Position numbers and translations under genes: made by a program. Below are positions 7,481-13,791 of a stretch of 14,469 nucleotides of DNA, one piece after another. The DNA is from Helicobacteraceae bacterium (GTDB lineage: Bacteria > Campylobacterota > Campylobacteria > Campylobacterales > Sulfurimonadaceae): assembly GCA_030613795.1 (NCBI GenBank), contig JAUWLG010000010.1:1-14469 (forward strand), given 5' to 3'. Below the pieces are notes generated by a model. The model saw only the letters and a list, made by a program, of their open reading frames with translations. It searched no databases and was not told the origin of the DNA. Every line of letters starts with the position of its first letter. Within the stretch, counting starts at the first letter, position 1.

Positions 7481-7594
7481 CCGTCATTCCCGCGAAGGCA
7501 GGCGACTGGAGGGAAGTGCTCTTGAGTAAATCCACAACTTAAACTGTCAAGACAATATGACTTGTAGATTCCCGCCTTCGCGCGGGAATGACGG
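7481..7594. repeat. Inverted repeat of CCGTCATTCCCGCG units (dRS3-like/MITE-like)
   Basis: The left copy CCGTCATTCCCGCGAAGG starts at 7481. The right copy, inverted, ends at 7594 and differs by a two-base CG insertion. The right copy is itself palindromic: ATTCCCGC-CTTCGC-GCGGGAAT (7568-7589). The ATTCCC(N)GGGAAT pattern is that of the dRS3 repeats of Neisseria, and similar palindromes are known in many proteobacterial genomes. The ~65 bp interior has no ORF. The two inverted ends spaced by ~70 bp resemble a small non-autonomous mobile element, but no target duplication was found. Confidence 0.75.
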
Positions 7595-7609
7595 AACACA
7601 AGAACTAGT

Positions 7610-7821
7610 AAAAGTTTCAGATTTTGAGGAAATATCGCTACGCGGGCGGTACCCTTGTTTTGGTGTAGATTATGCTGAAGTGAACCCGAAGGATATATCC
7701 TGTTAAAAAAGTAAGCTGGGAGCTTAGTTTCAAGGAGTAAAGTAACATGAATAGAAGCCAACGGCTTCCAGTGCGTTGAGAGGTGAACTCCGGTGCAATT
7801 TGCGCCAAAGCTGAAACTTTT
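7610..7821. repeat. Palindromic element B at the feoB 3' end, related to element A
   Basis: AAAAGTTTCAG (7610-7620) and CTGAAACTTTT (7811-7821) form perfect 11 bp inverted ends; the right end sits two bases from the feoB stop. A second, inner arm starts at 7658 (TTTTGGTGTAGATTATGC) and pairs, with many U.G changes, to GTGCAATTTGCGCCAAAG (7793-7810). Smaller hairpins are nested inside: AGGATATATCCT (7690-7701), TAAGCT-GGG-AGCTTA (7712-7726) and GAAGCC-AAC-GGCTTC (7754-7768). A ~37 bp stretch (7621-7657) between outer and inner arms has no partner, suggesting an insertion or decay. It probably also ends the feoB transcript. Confidence 0.7.
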
Positions 7822-7823
7822 TG

Positions 7824-9965
7824 TTAAGTGATAAGAAGTGTCACGCGGTAAGCAATAAACGAAAGTACATAAGCTGTCACCGTTGTAAAGATAAAGAGAT
7901 AGACAAAATACTTAATACCTCCTGCTTCGCGAGTAAAGACAACCGAGGCAGCCAGACACGGCAGATAGATCATGACAAATACGATAAACGCAACACCCGA
8001 AGCAAATGGGATGTTTTTGCTGATAGCCGTAATAAGCGAACTGCTCTCTTCGTCCACATCATCACCTATCGCATATAAGACACCCAGCGTTGAGACCACG
8101 ACCTCTTTGGCAGCAAGACCGGTTTGCAAGGCTACCGTCATCTTCCAGTCAAACCCGAGCGGTTCAAAGGCAGGTTCCATAAACTTACCAATACTTCCAA
8201 GATAACTGTGTTCCAATTGACTCTCTTGAAGCATGTTGGCAAGTTCTGTTTTTTCCTCGTCACTCTGCGCTAATTCGATCTTATTGTCAAACGTTGTCTT
8301 AAGCGCATCATTATGCGGGTAGTTACTTAAAAACCAGACCAAGATGGTCGCTGCCGCAATAAACGTACCTGCTTTTTTAAGGTACATCCAGGTCTTTGTC
8401 ATCACCGTGTGCCAGATCAACTTCAATGATGGCAGACGGTATTTCGGCATCTCCATAACAAAAGGTTCATCCGCTCCTTTAAAGGCGGTCATCTTTAAGA
8501 TCTTCGCTGCGAACAGTCCGATAAGAGCACCGGTAATGTAGATCGCAAAAAGAATGTTCCCTGCCGCACTCTCTGAGAAAAAAGCCCCTGCAAAAAGAAC
8601 ATAGACCGGTAGTCTGGCACCACAACTCATAAACCCGATAATAAAAAGGGTTAATAGGCGGGCACGGTCATTTTTTAAAATACGCGCTGACATATAAGCA
8701 GGGATGGAACAGCCAAAACCTGTTACCAGGGGGATAAATGATTGTCCATGCAGACCAAACTTATGGAAAAATCCATCCAGTAAAAAGGCGACACGCGACA
8801 TGTACCCGGTTGACTCCAACAGAGCAATTCCGATAAACAAGATCATGATGTTAGGTACAAACATCACAACGGCACCCACACCGGCAATAAGACCGTCAAC
8901 TATCAGTGAACGGGTTGCCTCATGAGCGATTGTGTTTCCGACAAGATCACCAAACCAGCCAAAAAAGGCATCGATCCACTCCATAGGAATGGAACCTACC
9001 TCAAAGGTAAGTTGGAAAAGTGACCACATAAAAAATAGAAAGATCGGGATACCAAAAAGCGGATGGATCAACACATTGTCAATACGCTCCGTCATGGTCT
9101 TTTTCTTAATAGTCTGCTTCTTCTCTTTGACAACCTCGGTAATGATACCGCGGTTAAAAGCAGCATACTCTTCAGCAAAGATCTCTTTGATATCTTCGCT
9201 GTCATGGTGAATTTCTATGTGTCTATCTGCTTCGATCAGCATCGGTTGAAGCTCTGTCCAGAGCGGATTATCGTGAAGAACACGATAGGTCTTCTTCTCT
9301 TTTTGCAGCAGGTTGACCGCAATATTACGGTTTGAGATAGCCGCTCTGAAACGGTGACGGTCAAGGTAACCTTGTATGTTTCCTATCTCCTCCTCTACCG
9401 CTTCTGAAAAGATCAGTTTCGGTTCGACCAGAGGTGCTTCATATACATCTATGACCGCATCCATAAGTTCATCAAGTCCCTCTTTTGAAACGGCTGAGAC
9501 AGGGATAGCAGGAAGGTCTAAAAGTTGAGACAGGTATGGGGCATCGATATCAATGCCCTCTTTCTCAGCCTCGTCACTCATGTTGAGTGCCAAGACCATC
9601 TTTTTGCTCATGGTCATCAACTCTGCCGTCAATTGCAGGTTTTTCTCTAAGTTGGTCGAATCAACAACATTGATAACCAGGTCATACTCTTCATTGCACA
9701 AAAAGTCGTGGGTGACACGCTCTTCAATGGTGTAGTTTGTAAAAGCGTAGGTCCCCGGAAGATCAACCACCGTAAATTGATACGCTCTGTAATCAAACAG
9801 AACCTCGGTTTTTTCAACCGTTACACCCGTAAAATTCCCCACATGCAGATGAGCATTGGAGATAGAGTTGACAAGCATACTCTTGCCCACATTGGGCTGA
9901 CCGACAAGCGCGATCTTGATATGCTTGGCCATGACAGGACATGCTGGTGCGCTATTTTGCTGCAT
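7824..9965 (-). CDS. feoB: Ferrous iron transporter FeoB
   Basis: 713 residues. FeoB is an inner-membrane Fe(II) importer with a cytosolic G-protein domain. The GTPase motifs are G1 GQPNVGKS (22-29), G2 within NFTGVTVEK (Thr49), G3 DLPG (68-71), G4 NMSD (128-131) and G5 SAVS (157-160). A helical linker follows, then a multi-helix membrane part from about residue 300 with the paired gate segments around GFGCSIPAYMSAR, SCGARLPVYVL and KEVVVSTLGVLYAIG. The start at 9965 overlaps feoA by 14 bp and has a GAGGTGG-type Shine-Dalgarno; an internal ATG 33 bases later, just before the G domain, lacks one. The gene is in an OprD-porin-feoA-feoB array and ends against palindromic element B. Confidence 0.96.
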   Translation of the reverse strand: MQQNSAPACPVMAKHIKIALVGQPNVGKSMLVNSISNAHLHVGNFTGVTVEKTEVLFDYRAYQFTVVDLPGTYAFTNYTIEERVTHDFLCNEEYDLVINVVDSTNLEKNLQLTAELMTMSKKMVLALNMSDEAEKEGIDIDAPYLSQLLDLPAIPVSAVSKEGLDELMDAVIDVYEAPLVEPKLIFSEAVEEEIGNIQGYLDRHRFRAAISNRNIAVNLLQKEKKTYRVLHDNPLWTELQPMLIEADRHIEIHHDSEDIKEIFAEEYAAFNRGIITEVVKEKKQTIKKKTMTERIDNVLIHPLFGIPIFLFFMWSLFQLTFEVGSIPMEWIDAFFGWFGDLVGNTIAHEATRSLIVDGLIAGVGAVVMFVPNIMILFIGIALLESTGYMSRVAFLLDGFFHKFGLHGQSFIPLVTGFGCSIPAYMSARILKNDRARLLTLFIIGFMSCGARLPVYVLFAGAFFSESAAGNILFAIYITGALIGLFAAKILKMTAFKGADEPFVMEMPKYRLPSLKLIWHTVMTKTWMYLKKAGTFIAAATILVWFLSNYPHNDALKTTFDNKIELAQSDEEKTELANMLQESQLEHSYLGSIGKFMEPAFEPLGFDWKMTVALQTGLAAKEVVVSTLGVLYAIGDDVDEESSSLITAISKNIPFASGVAFIVFVMIYLPCLAASVVFTREAGGIKYFVYLFIFTTVTAYVLSFIAYRVTLLIT

Positions 9966-10185
9966 CTTCCACCTCTATCATATCTGCCTCTTCTTTACGC
10001 AAGGCCAAACGCATCTTTCCCACCTTAACCTCAACAGTACTTTTGCGCGGTGCATACTCCATTAATGTAATGGTCGCACCTTTCATAATGCCAAAAGAGA
10101 TCAATCTCTGTTTCAAAGGACCACTTGCGTGGAGTTTTTTAATCGTAGTTTCACACCCTCTTGGGCAATCAGTTAATATATTCAT
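9952..10185 (-). CDS. feoA: Ferrous iron transport protein FeoA
   Basis: 77 residues, the typical size for FeoA, a small cytosolic SH3-like protein needed for FeoB function. The visible chain has the family pattern: an N-terminal CPRG segment, KLHASGPLKQRLISFGIMKGATITLM (a helix followed by the first barrel strands), and VEVKVGKMRLALRKEEADMIEVE, which ends the barrel. It overlaps the feoB start by 14 bp on the same strand, so the two are likely co-translated. The 56 bp spacer to the upstream porin gene carries a Fur-box-like sequence. Confidence 0.93.
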   Translation of the reverse strand: MNILTDCPRGCETTIKKLHASGPLKQRLISFGIMKGATITLMEYAPRKSTVEVKVGKMRLALRKEEADMIEVEDAAK

Positions 10186-10209
10186 AATTCTTTATTTACC
10201 TAGTAATTA

Positions 10210-10228
10210 CGTAATGATAATAAAAATC
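10210..10228. promoter_or_regulatory. Candidate Fur box upstream of feoA
   Basis: This 19-mer contains an exact AATGATAAT core and matches the classical Fur consensus GATAATGATAATCATTATC at 14 of 19 positions by my count. It lies 25-43 bp before the feoA start in the porin-feoA spacer. The AT-rich background lowers the weight of such a match. Iron repression through Fur would fit the gene. Confidence 0.4.
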
Positions 10229-10241
10229 AAATTAATAACGC

Positions 10242-11567
10242 TTAAAAACTGTAATTTAATCGCGTCACTAAGCGTTGACAATCCCGAAAATCAAGATTGT
10301 CAGGGTTTGAGTAATCGATATTGATCAGATCAACATTGGTATAAATACTCTCAAAATACCATCGATCCGTTATTGCATAGGTCAAAACAACATCACTCTC
10401 TTCTACTTCAACAGGCGAATCATCCAATATAAAATGGCCATGAACAAATTCCACGTTAAGCCGATCTACCCCTAAAGAGCTAAAATCAAAACCCAAAGCA
10501 AGCCGATAAACCCCTATGTCTTTACCCGGAGAGAGGGCAGAGATAGCACCAACGGTATGTTCATCCAAAGAGGTGTAATAAGGTCCGCCGCCAAAACCGT
10601 CAGTGATGATGGCGTTGTTCTCGGCAAAGACATGGTTATAGGCCACACCAAAATAGACAACATCATAATCAGCGATTGCCATAGCACCGACGACATTACC
10701 TTCAACACCTGAGTTTGAACGCTCTATAATATGCGCACCCTGAAGCCCCCACTCCATGTGAAAATCATCACTAAAGTAGATCTCTCCAGTACCTTCTGCA
10801 TAGAGGATATCACTCTCTTTGTCTACATTGTAGTACCAAAGTGAGATCGCACTGTCATCATTGGGTCTATAGGTCAATGAACCTCCGGCCAAACCGTAAC
10901 CGTCTTCGACAAAAGCTTTAAATACATCTTGATCATCGCCCGAATCAACACCGGCCCATCGTGTAAGGAAATACGCTTGCGCCTGCCAGTTGTCGTTGAG
11001 ATCAAGATTACCCCATGCCCCTTCAAAACTGTTGGGGACCATACGGATGTCATCACTGTCTGCATAGGGAGTTTCAATACGAATACGGCCCGCTTTCACT
11101 TGCATCGCTTCGTTTTCATACTGCAGGCTTGCTTCGCCTATATAGACAAATGAGTCGCCGTTAGCATCAAAGAGTTCGCTGTTCTGTTTTTCCGAATCAC
11201 TTGGGTTGAGTGAATGGACCTTTTGCGAGACATAGGCCCCAAGGTGAAGATGCAAGCCGTAAAGCGAGGCGCTGTTAAAACCAAAGATACCCCCAAAAGA
11301 GGTGCCTGATGTTTTACTTTCGTCTATATTGTGCTCAGACAAGCCCTCTTGCTCTGTTGTGACATTAGCCAAACGAAAGGTCGCAAAAGGTTTTGCATAA
11401 TCAAAGGCTTGATCAAATCCATCTGCTTTTTCCGGAAGTTCTAAAACAACTTTATAACGCCCTTCTTGTTTTGTGTGGATCAACCCGCCTTCTATTTTTT
11501 TTGTCACTATCTCCTCTTGAGCCAAAAGAGATAAGGTCAAAAGAGAGAGTATAAGTGGAGTCTTCAT
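10242..11567 (-). CDS. OprD-family outer-membrane porin
   Basis: 441 residues. A short signal peptide (MKTPLILSLLTLSLLA) is followed by a mature chain of alternating polar/hydrophobic beta strands ending in a C-terminal Phe (LNYSF), the sorting signal for BAM-assembled outer-membrane barrels. VKAGRIRIETPYADSDDIR with NSFEGAWG about residues 155-185 matches the OprD-type segment (G-R, T-P, D-x-R, F-x-G). The family forms barrels for uptake of small solutes. It lies 56 bp upstream of feoA on the same strand and its promoter carries a Fur-box-like sequence, suggesting a role in passing ferrous iron or another iron-limited solute. Substrate is inference. A Shine-Dalgarno AGGAA precedes the ATG. 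Confidence 0.85.
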   Translation of the reverse strand: MKTPLILSLLTLSLLAQEEIVTKKIEGGLIHTKQEGRYKVVLELPEKADGFDQAFDYAKPFATFRLANVTTEQEGLSEHNIDESKTSGTSFGGIFGFNSASLYGLHLHLGAYVSQKVHSLNPSDSEKQNSELFDANGDSFVYIGEASLQYENEAMQVKAGRIRIETPYADSDDIRMVPNSFEGAWGNLDLNDNWQAQAYFLTRWAGVDSGDDQDVFKAFVEDGYGLAGGSLTYRPNDDSAISLWYYNVDKESDILYAEGTGEIYFSDDFHMEWGLQGAHIIERSNSGVEGNVVGAMAIADYDVVYFGVAYNHVFAENNAIITDGFGGGPYYTSLDEHTVGAISALSPGKDIGVYRLALGFDFSSLGVDRLNVEFVHGHFILDDSPVEVEESDVVLTYAITDRWYFESIYTNVDLINIDYSNPDNLDFRDCQRLVTRLNYSF

Positions 11568-11613
11568 ACTGTTTTTTCCTCATTAGATCAATTTATAAAC
11601 GTATTTTGTCACA

Positions 11614-11642
11614 CTTATACTAATAATAATATTAATTATCAA
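11614..11642 (-). promoter_or_regulatory. Porin promoter overlapped by a Fur-box-like sequence
   Basis: On the - strand, -35 TTGATA (11642-11637) and -10 TATAAG (11619-11614) are separated by exactly 17 bases and point to the porin start at 11567. The interval 11622-11640 matches the Fur consensus GATAATGATAATCATTATC at 15 of 19 positions and covers the spacer and much of the -35. A repressor bound here would block RNA polymerase. Direct repression by Fur is inference; the AT-rich setting is a caveat. Confidence 0.55.
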
Positions 11643-11667
11643 TTAGATTTACAGACTTGGTGTTTTT

Positions 11668-11693
11668 TTGCTTCATCTGCTTTTTGCTATAAT
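11668..11693 (+). promoter_or_regulatory. Extended -10 promoter reading into the cloverleaf element
   Basis: TGCTATAAT (11685-11693) is a TG-n-TATAAT extended -10 box with a perfect hexamer. A T-rich upstream stretch includes TTGCTT (11668-11673) but at only 14 bp spacing, so the -35 contributes little. Transcription would start near 11700, about four bases before the outer stem of the structured element, and run toward pssA. Confidence 0.65.
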
Positions 11694-11703
11694 ACAGGTC
11701 GTA

Positions 11704-11971
11704 AGGGCACCTCTAACAACCCTAGTCAGTCTCAGAGGGAAGAAGAAGTATGAGATTTGCCTTTTCTTTACTTTGATGCTTAGCCGTAGCTAAGCTGATA
11801 AGAAAAAAAGGTGAAGATCGTGCTTCTTCTTCCCTCCCTTCGGGCGATAGAGAGAAACACCCACTCTGCGTTGCAGCTTCTTGCCTTAGCTACAGCTAGG
11901 GCAAGAAGCTACGCCTTGATTATGTGTTTCTCTCTAACGCTGAGACTGACTAGGGTTGTTAGAGGTGCCCT
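11704..11971 (+). repeat. 268 bp cloverleaf element C with 32 bp perfect inverted ends
   Basis: The ends 11704-11735 (AGGGCACCTCTAACAACCC...) and 11940-11971 (...GGGTTGTTAGAGGTGCCCT) are perfect 32 bp inverted repeats. Inside are two long hairpin arms. Arm 1 (11736-11835) begins AGGGAAGAAGAAG/CTTCTTCTTCCCT and closes at GCTTAGC-CGTA-GCTAAGC. Arm 2 (11848-11936) begins TAGAGAGAAACAC/GTGTTTCTCTCTA and closes at a 17 bp stem 11875-11891/11894-11910 with a two-base loop. A mini-hairpin CCC-TTC-GGG (11836-11844) joins them. Several arm differences are U.G pairs in + strand RNA. It occupies most of the 421 bp between porin and pssA; the rest (11568-11703) is AT-rich promoter DNA. It could be a structured leader or small RNA, or a MITE-like element; no transposase or clear target duplication is visible. 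Confidence 0.85.
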
Positions 11972-11988
11972 CAATCATAAGGATCTTA

Positions 11989-12546
11989 ATGAACTTTCTC
12001 TACCGTGCCGACAGCCATTTTAACTTAGCCAATATGTTTACCTTCGGAAATCTTGCAAGCGGACTCATCGCAATGTACCTTGCGACACAAGGTAATTTTG
12101 TCTGGGCTGTTGTCTTTTTATGGATCGGTGGGGGTTTCGATATTTTCGATGGTAAGATGGCACGTAAATACAATCTTTCTAATGAATTTGGTATTCAACT
12201 TGACTCTTATGCTGACTTTTTGTCGTTTGTCTTGACCCCAGTCTTTATTATCTTTATCTCTATTATCAACCAGCCTGAGACTTCATCGTTTACTTTCGTA
12301 CTAGGTGCTGGAGTCTCACTGTATTACATCATCAGTGGGCTTCGTCGTCTTATCCAGTTCAACATCAACGCTGAAGAGGGTGAAGTCGAAGAGTACTTTA
12401 CAGGACTGCCTACTCCGTTGGGCGCCATCGTCTTATGGTTTATCTTTTTAGGCGGACTTTATGTCTACCCTGCCTTGATCACTGTCGCATTAATGGCGAT
12501 TACCGGCTGGCTATTGAATTCTACGGTTAAGATCAAGCACCTTTAA
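11989..12546 (+). CDS. pssA: CDP-alcohol phosphatidyltransferase, probable phosphatidylserine synthase
   Basis: 185 residues from the ATG at 11989. CDP-diacylglycerol--serine O-phosphatidyltransferase makes phosphatidylserine, the precursor of phosphatidylethanolamine, at the inner membrane. The family signature is complete: Asp51, Asp54-Gly55, Ala58-Arg59, Gly68, Asp72 and Asp76, the di-metal and CDP-binding set. Hydrophobic segments before and after it (about 22-48, 77-95, 100-115, 135-155 and 158-178) predict several membrane helices. NANMFTFGNLASG-type sequence near residues 12-25 and GLRRLIQFN near 115 favour serine synthase over PgsA, but substrate is inferred. AAGGAT precedes the chosen ATG. 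An in-frame TTG at 11956 lies inside the inverted repeat and is unlikely. The structured element ends 17 bases upstream of the start. Confidence 0.88.
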   Translation: MNFLYRADSHFNLANMFTFGNLASGLIAMYLATQGNFVWAVVFLWIGGGFDIFDGKMARKYNLSNEFGIQLDSYADFLSFVLTPVFIIFISIINQPETSSFTFVLGAGVSLYYIISGLRRLIQFNINAEEGEVEEYFTGLPTPLGAIVLWFIFLGGLYVYPALITVALMAITGWLLNSTVKIKHL

Positions 12547-12613
12547 ATCGCATAGCTTATTAAATATGGTCTCCGTCGTTGGTACTGCGTACATCAACTC
12601 TGGTTTCGAAGCT

Positions 12614-12638
12614 AAAAAAACCAAGCAGTTGGTTTTTT
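12614..12638. terminator. Intrinsic terminator after pssA, abutting the next start codon
   Basis: AAAAAACCAA (12615-12624) pairs with TTGGTTTTTT (12629-12638) around a GCAG loop, with A and T runs on the flanks. It is a rho-independent terminator shape readable from either strand, but with few G-C pairs. It follows the pssA stop by ~70 bp and ends two bases before the TTG start of the hydrolase gene. Confidence 0.7.
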
Positions 12639-12639
12639 C

Positions 12640-13152
12640 TTGACGCCTCTCATCTTTTTAGGTGACAGCCTCACCGATTTTCATGACTGGGCTAACTTTG
12701 GAGAGCATCATAATGCCGGCATTGCCGGTGACACTGCTGATGGTCTGCTCTACCGTCTGCATTACACTTTAGAAAAAAAGCCTGAGACCCTTGTCTTGAT
12801 GATAGGGATTAATGATCTCCTGCAAAATCAAGATGTTGAAACAATGAAGAGAAACTACAAGAAGATCTTTGATCAGGTAGAAGCCATTGACAATGTCCTC
12901 ATCCTCTCTCTTTTACCTGTACAAGCAATGGATCAAACGTCTCAGATCAATGAGAGTGTTATTGTACTCAACCATTTTCTTAGATCAGAGTGCGCTGTAA
13001 AAGAATTTGTCTATATCGACCTCTACAGTTTGATGGTCGATAAAAATTTCGGCATAAAAGAGGAACTGACAAGCGATGGTGTACACCTGACACCAAAAGC
13101 GTATAGGGTATGGGAAGAGGCCTTACAGCACCATCTAAAAAACAGTCTGTAA
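12640..13152 (+). CDS. GDSL/SGNH-family hydrolase
   Basis: 170 residues with all the SGNH blocks: block I FLGDSLTD with nucleophile Ser10, the oxyanion-hole glycine in NAGIAGDT (27-30), block III GIND (56-59), and block V SDGVHL with Asp146 and His149. The family hydrolyses esters and acyl or acetyl groups on lipids, glycans or thioesters; the substrate is not readable here. No signal peptide is visible, so a cytosolic location is likely. The start is TTG: an in-frame TAA at 12613 excludes anything further upstream and block I begins six residues later. No Shine-Dalgarno is visible because the terminator hairpin occupies that position. Its 3' end overlaps the convergent DUF1294 gene by 18 bp. 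Confidence 0.88.
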   Translation: MTPLIFLGDSLTDFHDWANFGEHHNAGIAGDTADGLLYRLHYTLEKKPETLVLMIGINDLLQNQDVETMKRNYKKIFDQVEAIDNVLILSLLPVQAMDQTSQINESVIVLNHFLRSECAVKEFVYIDLYSLMVDKNFGIKEELTSDGVHLTPKAYRVWEEALQHHLKNSL

Positions 13153-13503
13153 AAGATCCGTATAAACGACAACATAGACAACAGCAACCTGTACTAAGGC
13201 GATCAACCAGAACATCACTTGAAAACTGCGTTTTGTCGTCTTATGCCAGAAGAGTTGCTGTGCTGCTATTGCTGCAGGTGTCGCCCCGGCAAATGCCAAG
13301 AGGTGCAACAGGCTTTCCGGTACTCTCAGCCAGCTTCGCTTTGCAAGGAACTTATCCAAGCCGTACATAACAAAACCGACAACATTGATCGTTGCGATAT
13401 AAGCCCAGATCGGTTGGAGATGTATGCGAAACTTAAAGAGGAAAAAGAGAAGAGCGAAGCTTACAATGCTAAGTAACGCATAACGGATAAAAGCCCTGGT
13501 CAC
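13135..13503 (-). CDS. DUF1294 family membrane protein
   Basis: 122 residues. The diagnostic DUF1294 segment MYGLDKFLAKRSWLRVPE (46-63) is followed by LLHLLAFAGATPAA and the HKTTKRSF motif (87-94). Hydrophobic stretches around 6-24, 30-48, 66-83 and 96-114 predict four short inner-membrane helices. The family function is unknown. The start is GTG, two bases after the stop of the small upstream gene, so the two form an operon. The final 18 bp are shared with the end of the convergent hydrolase gene. Confidence 0.85.
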   Translation of the reverse strand: MTRAFIRYALLSIVSFALLFFLFKFRIHLQPIWAYIATINVVGFVMYGLDKFLAKRSWLRVPESLLHLLAFAGATPAAIAAQQLFWHKTTKRSFQVMFWLIALVQVAVVYVVVYTDLLQTVF

Positions 13504-13505
13504 AC

Positions 13506-13706
13506 CTACCCCTCTAATTTAAAACGGCACTCACCAATAGTGATGATCTTACCATTGGCACCGGTACTTTTGATGTACTCAAGTGTCCCTTTGCCATCGC
13601 CCATCTTCATCTCATCATCGATCAGACGGATCGCCTCTTGGTCGGAGACCTTCGTCCACACCTTTTCGTAGATAAATTGTGTCATTAATTGTTTTTGTTT
13701 TTTCAT
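13506..13706 (-). CDS. Small protein of unknown function
   Basis: 66 residues; not recognised. It is charged, with a basic start (MKKQKQLMTQFIYEK), an acidic middle (DQEAIRLIDDEMKMGDGKG) and a beta-rich end (GKIITIGECRFKLEG) containing a single Cys. No membrane segment or signal peptide is seen, so it is likely cytosolic. An alternative ATG at 13685 would give MTQFIYEKVW; neither start has a clear Shine-Dalgarno. It sits two bases upstream of the DUF1294 gene on the same strand and is divergent from the response regulator that follows. Tight spacing to DUF1294 supports it being a real gene. Confidence 0.6.
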   Translation of the reverse strand: MKKQKQLMTQFIYEKVWTKVSDQEAIRLIDDEMKMGDGKGTLEYIKSTGANGKIITIGECRFKLEG

Positions 13707-13716
13707 ATCGCAATGA

Positions 13717-13722
13717 TATAAT
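13717..13722 (+). promoter_or_regulatory. Candidate -10 box for the right-hand response regulator
   Basis: A perfect TATAAT lies 94 bp before the TTG start of the regulator in the divergent spacer. No good -35 was found. A start near 13729 would give an ~88 nt leader that includes the hairpin at 13762-13791. The overlapping complement (TATTAT) could equally serve the - strand gene. Confidence 0.35.
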
Positions 13723-13761
13723 AATCTATATTAATGAGTTGGAAATTTTTTGAGTAAAATG

Positions 13762-13791
13762 ATGCCAACAGTGACTGCTTCACTGTGGCAT
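13762..13791. promoter_or_regulatory. Inverted repeat ahead of the right-hand response regulator
   Basis: ATGCCAACAGTGA and TCACTGTGGCAT pair over 12 bp with one bulged A around a CTGCT loop. It lies 25 bp before the start codon. There is no T-run, so it is more likely an operator or a leader hairpin than a terminator. Role is inference. Confidence 0.45.

Larger units (their letters stand above)
7351..7823. other. 473 bp gene-free interval made mostly of repeats
   Basis: Between the response-regulator start and the feoB stop I see no credible gene. The interval contains the heptamer tract (7402-7443), the ATTCCC inverted repeat (7481-7594) and palindromic element B (7610-7821). The remainder is an AT-rich upstream region of the response regulator and short joins. 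It reads as a local collection of repeat elements. Confidence 0.8.

Noticed and set aside
7402..7594. CRISPR array
   Set aside because: The heptamers are contiguous without spacers and the ATTCCC units are only two and inverted; no cas gene is present.
7471..7761. 96-residue open frame on the - strand in the repeat interval
   Set aside because: It runs across the ATTCCC inverted repeat and element B, has no Shine-Dalgarno or domain, and its composition follows the repeats.
7658..7822. Group II intron or retron fragment in element B
   Set aside because: Several stacked hairpins suggested it, but no domain V-like hairpin or reverse transcriptase remnant is visible.
9932..9965. Internal ATG as the feoB start, giving MAKHIKIALVG
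   Set aside because: It gives a more typical N-terminus but has no Shine-Dalgarno, while the ATG at 9965 has GAGGTGG and couples to feoA; the choice is not certain.
11700..11975. Target-site duplication flanking the cloverleaf
   Set aside because: The bases outside the ends (GTCGTA and CAATCA) do not match, so insertion by transposition is not supported by a duplication.
11956..11988. Upstream TTG start for pssA adding 11 residues
   Set aside because: It lies inside the inverted repeat, has no ribosome-binding site, and the ATG at 11989 has AAGGAT at proper spacing.
11811..12023. 70-residue open frame on the + strand across the cloverleaf
   Set aside because: It is formed by the hairpin arms and overlaps pssA in another frame; no family resemblance.
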